Assembly (NCBI GenBank): GCA_964019155.1
Contig: OZ025243.1
Coordinates: 12,941,944-13,005,943 of the forward strand
Reading direction: 5' to 3'
From: Osedax fenrisi
Taxonomy: Eukaryota; Annelida; Polychaeta; Sabellida; Siboglinidae
Length of the DNA stretch: 64,000 nucleotides
How positions within the stretch are numbered: position 1 is the first letter of the stretch; each line of letters begins with the position of its first letter. The notes under the pieces are model-generated. The model was given only the letters and a program-made list of their open reading frames with translations. It ran no database searches and was not told the DNA's origin. Positions 34,400-45,976 of this stretch are shown here, in pieces. The position numbers and the translations under genes were made by a program.

Positions 34400-36945
34400 A
34401 ATTTCCCTTCCGATATACTTCGTATTATAGTTATCGGCCTCCTAGGCCTGATTATTCCATCTTCTTTGATGAATTATCTGATTTCATAAATTATGACTTA
34501 CATTCTAGCTCTTTTAAATTTATTTGAATGGGCGATTTCAATTATCATTTTGATTCCATTTCTCAACCCCATTCCATATTTAGGCAATTAACTGAATTCC
34601 TTCTTCTTCATCAACATATATCCCATCCTACTCATACAAGTGGCAATATTCTTGATCTGATTTTTAATTCTAATGATACACTCACTCAGTTAATTTAACC
34701 CTGTATTCGTTCTGATCTCGTAACTGATAATTATCTGATTCATACTTACATGTCTCTAAGGAAACCAGTATAAACTAAGTCATTAGTTTTTTATAGGGAG
34801 TTGAGGAAAACTATCACGAACTTGGTTTACAAATTGAGAATAGATTATTCAGTAATCATATATAGTTTTATTATTAAATGACTGTCTTACATATACTTTG
34901 AATAACTTAGTACCTTTAAAATCTCGTTAGTTCACTCTACATACTTCATCACCTTGGCTTTCTTCTCATCTTACTATGATGAAACGTTAATTAAGGAAAC
35001 TTTAGCATATAATTCATCAATCTTCATAAGTATGTTTTCTTGGAGGCAAAGATGGCTTAAAAGAAAGCAATTTATTCCCAAAAAGCTAATTTCTTTGAGA
35101 AAAAACTCGCATAAATTTGTCAAAATAGTGAATAGAATAGGTAGTCATTTAAATCCCATATCAAAAGACTTTCCAACTCTAATATGTGATCTTCTTTTGT
35201 GTGTAGTTAATATAATAAGTTTTCTAGTATTTATAAATGTATTAAATCCAAACTGGCTTTGATACCTCCGAGTATGATGGCCCATCAAATTACTCAAACA
35301 ACTTTATGTAAATTATCTAGTTTTTCCTTTCCATCCATATTTTATATCCACAAATTGATTATGATGGACAATTCAACATATCCTATTGATCTTGTTCCTT
35401 TGGTTATCTTTAAACATTTAGTATTCTTACTTTCTATTACTATCTCGAATTTAATTTCGGAATCACGTAATGATGGGATCACATCTTTTTCTTAATGATA
35501 TAATTAAGAAATGAAGTTAACCAGCTGAGAGAAGAACCTTCAATTACAAGTTCGATATCGAACTTCCTCAGTAAAAGTTAATGATTATATTTCGACTCCC
35601 ATTGAAATACTCTGTGGAGTTACTCAGGGTTCAGTACTCGGACCATTATTGTTCATGTACTTGCGTACTCTATCTAATATTATTAGTAAATGTCATAATA
35701 TTTCCTACCATATACATGCTGATTATATACAGCTAATTATTAAAATTCCAGTTAACTCGCTTAACTCTAACTTGGAACCTCTGGAATGTGAATCTGAAAT
35801 AATTAATTGGCTTCTTAGAAATGATCTACTAGTAAATACCTCGAAAACCGAACTACTCGGTGTACCTAGACTATGGTATATACTGATTTTCAACTGGTTA
35901 TCATTGATGGTAGGGTTATACATCATTCTGCTTCAGTTCGTAATCTTGGAGTTATATTGGATAGTACATTATCTTTTGATGCTTACATTAGCTCTATTTC
36001 AAAATCTGCTAACTTTCATCTGCGTAGGATTGGTCATGTTAGAAAGTATTACTCTAATCGTATTACTAAGCTACTTATTAATGCTCTAGTATTATCCATA
36101 ATTTATTATTACGGATCATTATATAGTGACTTAAAGAATATATAGGTCGAAAAGATTGATACAATTATTCTCGCTTCTATACGCCTTATTTATAATATCA
36201 ATCGTAGTGAACATTTGAAAACAGATGAACACCAACATCATCTTAAATGGCTATTATTTAGAAAGATATGCAAACATCGTTTACTCTGTTTAGTTCATAC
36301 ATATATATTCCTAGGTAAGCCTGACTATCTACACAACCAACTGAAACGTCGTTGCATACTGAAGCAGATACGAACATCGGAATAAATTCTTTTGGAGAGA
36401 AATACTTTATTTAACGGATTTAGTAATATCGCATTCTCCTCCGTTGTTCCTCGCATATGGAATGTCCTAACATATGACTTACGGAAGGTCCAATCCTTAT
36501 ATTGTTTCAGAAAGAAACTAAAACATTATTTAAGACAATACATACAATAATAGAAAAGGAAAATGATAGAGAAAAAAAGAAAATCAAAACGTAAATAAGA
36601 ATTTCCAGTAAGGATCTGACTATGGGCAACAACAACAGAAAATAGTCATAATATTTTGAAGCCCTTTAGAAGAAAATATTATATAAATATTATTATAATT
36701 CAACAGAAAAAAATATTATTAAAATTTCTCTAATAAATGCTATTATTATTATTTAAACACTTTTTAATTTATTATTATATACGCTTTATTTAATCTTTAT
36801 ATCTAAGTTAATTTAATTTTAATTTTTATTATTTTATATTTTCTGTTCGTTTGTTTTATTATTTGTCGTTATTGTTATACACCAGAAAGGGCACCCACTA
36901 TATTGGTGTTTAAATATGATTCAATTCAATTCAATTCAATAACAT
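34400..36945 (+). pseudogene. Degenerate LINE, CR1/L2-like
   Basis: Plus-strand pieces in order are as follows. The endonuclease end is YRPPRPDYSIFFDEL, MGDFNYHF and GNILDLIF (34430-34680). A S-P-W-L linker follows near 34950. RT blocks include LCGVTQGSVLGPLLF (about 35600), a damaged catalytic box read as YHIHADYIQL (F/Y-A-D-D lost, about 35705) and NLGVILDSTLSFDAYI (about 35940). The C-terminal region runs to RRCILKQ and FRKKLKHYL (about 36530). The 3' end carries GGGCACCCACTATATTGGTG and a microsatellite tail of ATTCA units (36918-36943), typical of CR1/L2-type elements. Stops and frameshifts throughout show it is dead. Confidence 0.82.
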
Positions 36946-38219
36946 GAATATTTAATTATATTTGACTATTTAACAATGGGTGTATCCCATGTATCCCATG
37001 TTAAATATGAAAATTATCTCGGCGGTCAACTTCGATATATTCGATATTTATAATCATTGAACGTCAATTAAATATCCGTATATGGTACTCAATACATTCA
37101 TAATAAATAAACGAAGTTCTAAAAGTATTTATTAAATTAATATTATTTAGAATTAAGTAATTATATTTTAATTATAATATAAATATAATTATCTTGATTT
37201 ATTTAGAAAACACGTAATACATAAATATTTTTTATATATAGATATTTTCTACAAAATTTTTAAAATCTTTAATTACATTTATTCATATTTTAATTATAGT
37301 TCAATATATATATTTTACTTTAATAATCATATAACTATCACAATATGCCATAACACCAGTACGGCATATATTACAATTTGCAAATTAGTTTTGTTATTTA
37401 ACTTTAATATTTGTTATTTACTAGAAAACGTATTATTGACAATAAATTATTATAAATATTATTTACTACTGTAGATATTATTTAATAATTATGAAAGTAA
37501 AATAATATAATGTTATATAAGCCATGATATTTTAGATTTTTTTAAAGACAATTTGCTCTTATATTATAGTGTCTTCCAGATTAATGGATAAAAATATATT
37601 TAATATATTGAATTAAAAATAAAAAAAATCTGTCCAAAACTTGCATGTATATTTCCTATGTAACATAATTTATAATTGTCGTCTATATAAAATATACTTA
37701 TTAAATTAAATATGAATTCATTCATTCTTATTATACTTATACATTAGTTAGAGTGTATAATAATCCTATATATCACATACATTTCTTGAGATACAGTATT
37801 ATATATTAATCTTCATATAATTATCATTCAATTATTTATAGATCTTTCACAATTCTTCTTTAAATATATGATATCTAAGGTTTCGAGATATTTCTATATA
37901 AGTGGTTCGATTTAATTACTTATTTATAATGAATATCTTTTATAATAATATTATAATTTTAAAAATAAAATAGTCAGGGGTATATCACCGTGTAACAATA
38001 TTTAAATATTTAAAGTGCACAAATATACAATTCTAAACTCTATATATATAGAGTTTAGATTTAGATCTCAAGTCATATTTATCCAGTATCTAATTTCATT
38101 ATATTATTATTAACTTTTATATGTCGTTCTTATTACTTCCACATTGTTAGTTAGTTTATTTCACTTTGTTGTTATTGTGGTTGTTGTATTTTATTTGTAT
38201 TATTTATTTTACGTGCACT
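36946..38219. other. A+T-rich non-coding DNA
   Basis: No open frame and no repeat recognised beyond A/T-rich simple sequence. Confidence 0.5.
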
Positions 38220-38286
38220 TACGAGGAGTGTCATCACTTTGTAACGGTGCCTAATAAACCATATTTCATCATCATTTCATCATATA
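38220..38286 (+). repeat. Retroposon 3' tail, copy 1 (ATC repeats)
   Basis: TTTGTAACGGTGCCTAATAAACC, then TATTTCATCATC. The same sequence recurs at 44420-44480 with a longer CATCAT tail. A shared unique 3' segment followed by a trinucleotide tail is what a LINE or SINE family leaves; the rest of the element is not recognised. Confidence 0.6.
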
Positions 38287-39330
38287 TGTCTACATAATTT
38301 ATTTTATTTATTTATTAGAGTGTTATTTATTTATTTATTATCCACCATTTCATAATGAACCAGCCTAAAGGCCCGAACGAAGACATATATGATGTGCGCA
38401 TGAATAACAACAACACATGCAAGTAGAATAAACACATACAATGTATGGCATACATAACCTTCCAATAAAGTATTAATGGGAATATAAATATAATAATACA
38501 ATATTTATTAATATTTAGGAAATACTCGTTATTACAAATTACTTAAATAATAGACTATTTCACTCGTAATGTATACTGTATATACTAAACATTGTATACT
38601 ATACTATATTATACTATGCAGAATAGTATTAACATATAAACAAACACTATATGATAGTGTATTACAGTCACGATAGGCAGACATTCATTGAATACAGTAT
38701 TTGTTGCAGTAAATTAATATGATATTTGTAATAATTGTTGCATACCACTTAAGTGCTATATTCTACATAATTCCTGTATGCTTTATTATATAATTATGCG
38801 TATTATATAATTACCATCAAGATCAATATATGACATGACCAGTATAACTCAACTGATGCAACAACAACACATACTACTACATTAGCTACAAATTAATAAA
38901 TATATATATAGGATATAGTATTATTTTAATTTACTTAACTCAGTTGATATATTTTCCATTGTAAATAAAACTATATTATATTGATTATAGATTGAGAAAA
39001 CGGTTATATTATGTAATTTTTAAAATATTTTAAAATTACGAGTGAGACAGGATGAGTATATTATAAACAAAATAGCCACCTATCGATACAAATAATTAAT
39101 AATTAATATTACATCATATTATAACATCGTATTATATAATATGTGAGTTATTGTACTGCATGCGTACGTATATATGCTGCGATTATAATGGGAAGGAGGT
39201 AATATTATATGAATGTTATATTGATTATTGAATGTAGCTTTAGCAAATAAACATATGTATTCGGATAAGTAATACTATTACAATAAGTTGTTCGATATAA
39301 AGTGTAATTATATATTACATATATAATAAA

Positions 39331-39388
<58 letters not shown>

Positions 39389-39675
39389 ATATACATATAT
39401 ACATTAACAATAACTGAATATATATAATATATCATTTGTTTCATTGTTTGTTTTTATAATGAATTACATATTAATTAATAAAACGTGCATTTCGTGTAAC
39501 GAACATGTTTAAAATGTGTAATATTTACATTATATATATATATATATATTATATAAAATATAATGGCAGCTATATATAAGGTCAAATATCGAATTAGAAA
39601 ATTAAAAGGAAATTCTATTCATAATATGTATATAATTACAAACACAAATTTCATATATATATATATATATATATA
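38287..39675. other. A+T-rich non-coding DNA with (TA)n
   Basis: A moderately G+C-richer stretch at 38340-38400 looks repeat-derived. (TA)n lies at 39332-39383. No gene seen. Confidence 0.45.
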
Positions 39676-40619
39676 GGGGAAAGTCTCCGATTACCGACCC
39701 CTCCTAATAATAACCCCTCGTATCTCAGTAACTATAAGAGAAATCAATAAATTATATATACACGAACTGTTAGTAATTTAATGATACATATGAATAAGAA
39801 TTTTGTTTTAAAACATATTTAATCCTACAATTGTTATTGATAAAATGTAATATACTGTTTTTACTTTTGAAATATTTGAATAATATATTTTTTTAAAGTC
39901 ATTGTATATAATGTAGTAATTAAAATAAAACGTAATACTATGCATAATATTATATATTAATTTAATGTTCATAGATATCATAAAAATATTATAATTTGAA
40001 TAACTATTAACCAATATATCTTAATTATAGAAATCCCATATGATTTTCCTATTACCGACCCCCTAAATTACCCTAATACCAACACCATGTGATTTATAAT
40101 ATCCAATCAAAATAGATCCGTATTTTACTTTAATATATATCGTAAGTTGTTAGTGTATCATTAATATATATTTAGGATTCATGATTACAGTTGATTATAT
40201 AAATACTGATTAACAAATAAATATTAAATAATAATATACACTATTTAATATAATTACTATAAAGTTTAAATTTAAATTGAATATTACTATTAAAATATAA
40301 ATTCAATAAAAAATAATTACGTGCATGTTATATTTAATTATATTTATGAATATATACTATGTTGATTTGATATTGTAATACTAACATTATTTATACCACG
40401 ATTATTTTAGGGGATCGGTAATAGGAGAAGGGGTCGGTATTATGTATATGTAAACCCTCTGTTTATTCTTGTAAATATAATTATATCAAAAATATAAAAT
40501 AACTACATTATTCATCGGCATAATATTACCCTAATTACAAAATTTCAAATAAATATATTCAATATTGAATAAGTTATTACAAATAATCACTTAGGGGTCG
40601 GTAATCGGAGACTTTCCCC
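39676..40619 (+). mobile_element. GGGGAAAGT-family DNA transposon, subfamily 2, complete copy
   Basis: 944 bp bounded by TA dinucleotides. The left end is GGGGAAAGTCTCCGATTACC, and the right end is the inverted GGTAATCGGAGACTTTCCCC. The iterated motif ATTACCGACCCC (or inverted GGGGTCGGTAAT) recurs near 39695, 40056, 40412, 40430 and 40595. No coding frame. The ends are shared with subfamily 1, but the iterated motif differs. Confidence 0.85.
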
Positions 40620-40993
40620 TATATATACATATATATATACTAATATTTACATATATATACTAATATATATATATATATATATATATATAATAATATATCT
40701 CATTTATAACATAATTAATAGCGTATATCCCATGTAGAGTTTAAATAAATAAGCAATAGGACACACAATAATTCTATCTATGTTTATTTACTATAAAACA
40801 ACAAACGCCCACTTTCTAGTAGACACGCCTACTTTTAGTTCCAGACGGAATCATCGTTCAACGTTCAGCGCGTATACACGCATTACACGAAATGACTCGA
40901 CTGCGTTAGTCGAACCGTTTCGTCAGGGTCACATCACACACACACACCTATACACACGTAACCATTACGTAACCCCCCCCCCTAGCGGTAAAG

Positions 40994-42178
40994 ATGAGAA
41001 CCAACTGTTCGTGGTACAACTACGTTGCCTGGGGATACGTTGGCACCACTCTGTGCACTAGCGGCATACTACTATCGGCCGCGGCTCTGTATTCATTCGC
41101 CGGTCAGAAGCGTCACACCAGCCACGCCAGTACGTTGGTACTCCAGTCCCTCGCCGCCGTCGACATCCTATTGTTAGGCTCGGTGCTGATCACCGACTGC
41201 GTGCCCTACATCTGCGAGTACACGCGTGCCTGTGTCAGTCCCTGGACCGCGTGGCCGTACGTCCGCTACATCTGGTTGTTGACCCCGTACTCGCACCTGG
41301 CGAGCGTTTGGTTAATCACTCTAATAGCCTGTAACCGCTACTACGCGGTGTGTAGACCGCACAGACTGGACGCTGCTTGGACAGTGGTCAGAACTCGGAC
41401 GATGGTGGTCGTAGTACTGGTCATCGCGGGGGTGTATAACCTACCTAGACTGTTCGAGTACCGTATAGCGGAAGGGTACGACGAGTGTTCCAACCAGACT
41501 CTGCTCATGGAGCTCGGCACGGAGTTCAGTAGGCGTGGCAGCTACCGACTCGGCTACAAGGCTATACTGACCAGTACGGTGTTGATAGCTCTACCGCTTC
41601 TCCTACAGGTGGCGTTGACTGTACTCACTATCAAGCGGCTGTCCACTAAAAGGGGACCGAAGTCAACTCCTACGACAGCGACGGCCGGAGTGGTCAAGAA
41701 ATCCTCTCCGGACAACCGAATTACGGACGTGACCCTGATGTTGCTGGTAGTGGTACTAGTGGCCATAATCTGTCAGCTTCCGTTGGGCGTGTTTCACATA
41801 GTGAGGGCTATCGTAGTGGACCGGACGTCGAGGTCTTGTAACCAAGCCCTCTACTGGCTGGACACTCTGTCCAAGCTAGCGGTCAACGCTAATCCGACCT
41901 TGAACTTCGCCGTCTACATGTCGCTGAGTCCGCCCTTCAGACACGCGCTTCCGTTTATCGGCTACCTGAAGACGGTGACCTCTAAGTACGTGATGAGGTC
42001 AGAGGTCAAGTATCGTATCGAGCACGACGGATATCGGGGGAAACCTCTCACCAACAGTGTTGTTGACACGACGAGGCCACGGGTCGAAGGTCAGACGGTA
42101 CCTCACGTGCCAGCTTTGAACGGAACATACACGCGAGAACTAAGCGATAAGGACATATCCAGAACGGAAGTATGTTAG
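40994..42178 (+). CDS. FMRFamide-receptor-like rhodopsin-family GPCR
   Basis: 394 codons in one exon; probably a plasma-membrane neuropeptide receptor. Seven hydrophobic segments lie at about residues 12-37, 46-69, 92-118, 135-151, 188-213, 245-271 and 284-311. The short N-terminus has a glycosylation site (N4), and a second (N167) is in the second outer loop. Family marks are D57 in segment 2, SVWLITLIACNRYYAVCRP at the end of segment 3 (NRY in place of DRY), YNLPRLFEY after segment 4, P201 in segment 5, CQLP in place of CWxP in segment 6, and NFAVY in place of NPxxY in segment 7 followed by PPFR. NFxxY and the segment 3/4 pattern are typical of FMRFamide-receptor-like proteins. G+C is far above the surroundings. 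The start ATG follows a C-rich stretch. The ligand cannot be inferred. Confidence 0.85.
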   Translation: MRTNCSWYNYVAWGYVGTTLCTSGILLSAAALYSFAGQKRHTSHASTLVLQSLAAVDILLLGSVLITDCVPYICEYTRACVSPWTAWPYVRYIWLLTPYSHLASVWLITLIACNRYYAVCRPHRLDAAWTVVRTRTMVVVVLVIAGVYNLPRLFEYRIAEGYDECSNQTLLMELGTEFSRRGSYRLGYKAILTSTVLIALPLLLQVALTVLTIKRLSTKRGPKSTPTTATAGVVKKSSPDNRITDVTLMLLVVVLVAIICQLPLGVFHIVRAIVVDRTSRSCNQALYWLDTLSKLAVNANPTLNFAVYMSLSPPFRHALPFIGYLKTVTSKYVMRSEVKYRIEHDGYRGKPLTNSVVDTTRPRVEGQTVPHVPALNGTYTRELSDKDISRTEVC

Positions 42179-43402
42179 CCCATCAGCCATCTCAGCCACT
42201 CTTATCGTACATTGTACTGTATCATATCGTATCATATCTTATCATATGTATTTACTTTTATGTAATCTATTATTACGTTAGATTACGATAAATTAACATA
42301 TATGTTCATGTATATATAAATACACTTGTATATATATATATATATATATATACGATTATATAATATACTATTATTTATTTATTTCATTTCGATATTCAAA
42401 GTTAATTTATTGTGTGATCTATGATGACATCTATACAATTGTAAATATACTCAGAAGTTTTGTTTTTAGTTTACATACTATACTATATACTACAGTATAC
42501 ATACTACATACTATAGTACTACCTCATATAGTAGTACTCTAGTAGTAAAGTACAACTCCCTCAGGGCTCCTTATATTCTTGTTATCTAGATATACATTAC
42601 TAACGTAGATACCACGTGTATTAATTACATACAGGGTATTCACACACATAACACCCCTACACTCAATCATCATATTAACATACCCGTGTTTCATTCTATA
42701 AATAGAAGTGTCAACTATTCCTAACCGTGTGTGTATATGTATCGTGTATAACGATTATTATTATATAATTATTCATAAACATCATGATATTATTTAACCA
42801 TTACTATACCTCCTATAGGAGAACATCTAATGTGACCTCTGTTTGTTTTGATTACGATTACCGAGGTCAAATTTAAAATATTTTACATTTATGTATGAAT
42901 AATTTAAAATTATAATAACAACTAATTTATAATTATAATTAATAATTTATAATGATATCGTATAATGAATACTACATGTACATTGTCTATATAAGTTTAT
43001 CATGTACACTATAGATTGTAAAATATCGAAACGAATATCTTTATGTTGACCTCATATACATCGTAATCATAAAAAACGGGGGCCATATTCGATATAGACC
43101 ATCACTCATACTACTTACCATATCAAATGCTCACCACCACTATTACCACTAATGTATACTGTGATCATTGTTAATGTTACGCAATGAGATGTCTCGTGAT
43201 TTCGCGAGATTGTATAATATCGTTACGTAATACAAAGGTTGTTTGTTCACGCATTCAGTTAATAAACATCTATTAAACATACACATTATTAAACTGTTAT
43301 TCTCATTTAATATTGAAATATAAACATGAGACTAGAATAAATCTCAGTTAAATCGCAGTTATATAACCAACATATGTTGGTACTACAACCTATTATTGCT
43401 TC
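42179..43402. other. 3' flank of the GPCR, non-coding
   Basis: A+T-rich with (TA)n near 42331-42352. No convincing AATAAA within the first 200 bases after the stop. No further gene seen. Confidence 0.45.
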
Positions 43403-43545
43403 GATGAACTTAGAGTAAGTTTTCACTTACAATGTCCCTTCGAAGCCGCTACCATGTTAAGGCATCCAGATGTTATCAATAGACGATAATATTGTAAACA
43501 TGATTATATAATATCACTTATAGATATTATTGAAACCTATTCTTA
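43403..43545 (-). mobile_element. SINE fragment, copy 3
   Basis: Matches the middle of the SINE family (AATGTCCCTTCGAAGCCGCTACCATGTTAAGGCATC in pieces); the tRNA-like head is missing. Degenerate. Confidence 0.65.
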
Positions 43546-43702
43546 ATACACTCGTATGTAATGGATTAACAAACTGATACAGCCTGATAGTTTATAAGAT
43601 ATATATCTATAAGGACACTATTTACATGCATATATTTCACAACATATAACTAGTGCTACCCATTGATATCCGGATCAAACACGCTATGATATACAGTACA
43701 TG

Positions 43703-44156
43703 CAAAGATTTTGCGAAGCAAAGATATAACACTCCCTATGCATGCAACGTAATTTAGTAATATGCCCAACCGCTGCTAGCAGTAGTATCGAAATCACTGA
43801 AATAGATTTAGGTTCGGCTCTGTTTGCATACAACAATGTATTCATTTCTCTATTAAATTACATGCAATATAAATTAACTTTTACTTACTAAATATATACT
43901 TATAGCATTTAAAACATAAATATCATATTTGTTTGTTATATATTAATAATGAACACTTAGTTTTCATCATATAAATATTAATTTAAATCATATTATTTAA
44001 CATTTTAAAAGTGTATAGTTAAATACGAATTTACATTATAAACAACGCATAGTTCCTAAAAGTAACCCGCTATAGGTGGCACCATGGTATTTTGTATACA
44101 AATTCGAATTACACGATTTCGCGTAAGTGTTATATCTTTCCTTCGGAAAATCTTTG
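43703..44156. mobile_element. Inverted-repeat transposon with 7-bp target duplication
   Basis: 454 bp. The left end is CAAAGATTTTGCGAAGCAAAG and ATATAACACT; the right end is the inverse of CAAAGATTTTCCGAAGGAAAG and ATATAACACT, so about 30 bp are shared. The flanks GTACATG (43696-43702) and GTACATG (44157-44163) are identical. No coding frame. The superfamily is uncertain because 7-bp duplications are unusual. Its ends relate it to 14768-14816 and 53176-53213. Confidence 0.8.
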
Positions 44157-44163
44157 GTACATG

Positions 44164-44419
44164 TAAGAGCTTATTCCCTACAGGGTGTCAGACAAGTCCC
44201 ACGTGATGTATGTTCTATTATGTAGGCCACATATCTACTAAGTGGGTCATACACGATATATAAATATATGCAGTTAATACATATCACATAGAAAATATCT
44301 TATATACATAGAACATATCTTATGCGTACACTAGTGCAGACTATAACCCTACACTCATTTATTATGTAGGACACAATGTCCTATAGTCCTATATATATAT
44401 GCTCGTGAAGTGTTATCCA
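44164..44419. other. Non-coding DNA
   Basis: No frame or repeat recognised apart from a short TA run before the retroposon tail. Confidence 0.4.
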
Positions 44420-44485
44420 TTTGTAACGGTGCCTAATAAACCTTATTTCATCATCATCATCATCATCATCGTCATCATCATCTAT
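44420..44485 (+). repeat. Retroposon 3' tail, copy 2 (CAT repeats)
   Basis: TTTGTAACGGTGCCTAATAAACC, then TTATTTCATCATC continuing as about ten CAT units. The upstream context differs from copy 1 beyond a few bases (CGTGAAGTGTTATCCA against GAGGAGTGTCATCACT). Confidence 0.6.
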
Positions 44486-45826
44486 GTTATCTAAAATGTA
44501 AACCCCTAATTCGTGTGTGTACACGTGTACCTGTACAGCACAATAAGTGAACAACATATACTACAGTACACTATACGTGTGCGGTGCGGGTGCGAGCACA
44601 CACACACACACACACACACACCGTACACACACACCGTACACTCGCGAGTACGTACAGTACATTGTGAGGGACATTAACCGAGGACATGGCATTGCCTTAA
44701 CTATGATGAGTGTAGTAGCTATGGTATGCACAATGCATGTAATGTTCTCTGTGTACAATAGTATGTATGCGCCTACCATATATGGTGCGCGGCGCGTGTA
44801 TTGGTATGCAGTTATCATAATATATAATAGAAGAACAATTGTATACTGATTTATATATATATATATATATATTTATATATCGGTTTTAATATTCATATTT
44901 GGTTAGATATAGAGTGAGATAAGGTTGAAGGTCAACTATTATGAGTTCGAGTGTTAAGGTAATATCTAGATTGTACAGTGACCACTCACACGTGGTGTAT
45001 ATAGGGTATAGTCTATATATCGAACGTAATGTACATCGGTTAGTGATTCATTTCACACCTAACAAATTGTAATAGTGACTCATTTCACACCTAACCAATT
45101 GTAATAGTGACTCATCATCAGTCGATGTAAGATTGTGAATTAAAATTCCGCGCGTAATGACCACCTTCTGTGTAATAGATTTGTAACCGATATAATACAT
45201 AGGGTAGCATGGTGGTATAGGTAGTGTGGCACATATAGGGATATTTTATGAATAGCTCTATAAACATACAATTAAAATTATATGCACATATACATTCTAA
45301 CACTAATTAAATGTATATTATGTTCTGATAATGACTACGATGTTCCGATTATTCTGTAATCAAGTTATTCTGTATATACATATTCATTTATATTAATATA
45401 AATTTATATCAGTACACTTTGTATCTACATATTGCATAATGTTTACTTAACTATACGTTACTACCATCTGCATAGCAAGTAATATAGTATAGTATAGCAT
45501 ATTATATAGTATATTATTACATATAAGAATGTAATGATATGAACTTAATTTATAAATACTAATTTTTATTATTAAATATATGTATATTTCCTACTTTGTA
45601 ACACATGCATTTATCAATATTTATAAATGTCATACATAAACATAAATAAATACTTTCTAAATATATTAATAGTATGGTATATTATTTTATTTATTCGTTC
45701 TTTATTATAAAGGTTATAGTTTGAAATTGAAAAACTATTTTCTGCAAATCTATTTTTATCTCGTAAACTTTAACATGAGTTCATGACTTTATTTACAAAT
45801 AAATGTGATCTTATCTTATCATATAT
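44486..45826. other. Non-coding DNA with a (CA)n tract and short direct repeat
   Basis: (CA)n lies at about 44595-44622. GTGACTCATTTCACACCTAAC is repeated at about 45041 and 45071, with a third partial GTGACTCATCATC. The open frames crossing the (CA)n tract are low-complexity. No gene seen. Confidence 0.45.
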
Positions 45827-45838
45827 TTATAATTAAAA

Positions 45839-45976
45839 AATATTATACGCATTTAGATTCGTGAATATAAACATATACTCTATTTATAATGTTCTGCGGG
45901 TATCGGCGACACCCGCATCACATTCCAATTCCAACTTATTCAATAATTATAATTAACCGAAAATGCGTATAATATT
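45839..45976. repeat. Small concentric foldback (138 bp)
   Basis: The outer arms AATATTATACGCATTT (45839-45854) and their exact reverse complement (45961-45976) enclose an inner hairpin, TGCGGGT (45895-45901) with ACCCGCA (45911-45917). The centres of both inverted repeats fall within two bases of each other. No target duplication could be distinguished from the A+T flanks. Confidence 0.65.

Noticed and set aside
35649..36145. Two overlapping open frames as host genes
   Set aside because: Both are frame-shifted pieces of the LINE reverse transcriptase at 34400-36945.
40780..41061. 93-codon open frame overlapping the GPCR start
   Set aside because: Different frame, no recognisable protein, and it runs into the GPCR code. 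At most an upstream open frame of the receptor mRNA.
44547..44849. Overlapping open frames on both strands around a (CA)n tract
   Set aside because: Low-complexity Thr/His or Val/Cys runs created by the dinucleotide repeat; no coding-like composition beyond it.
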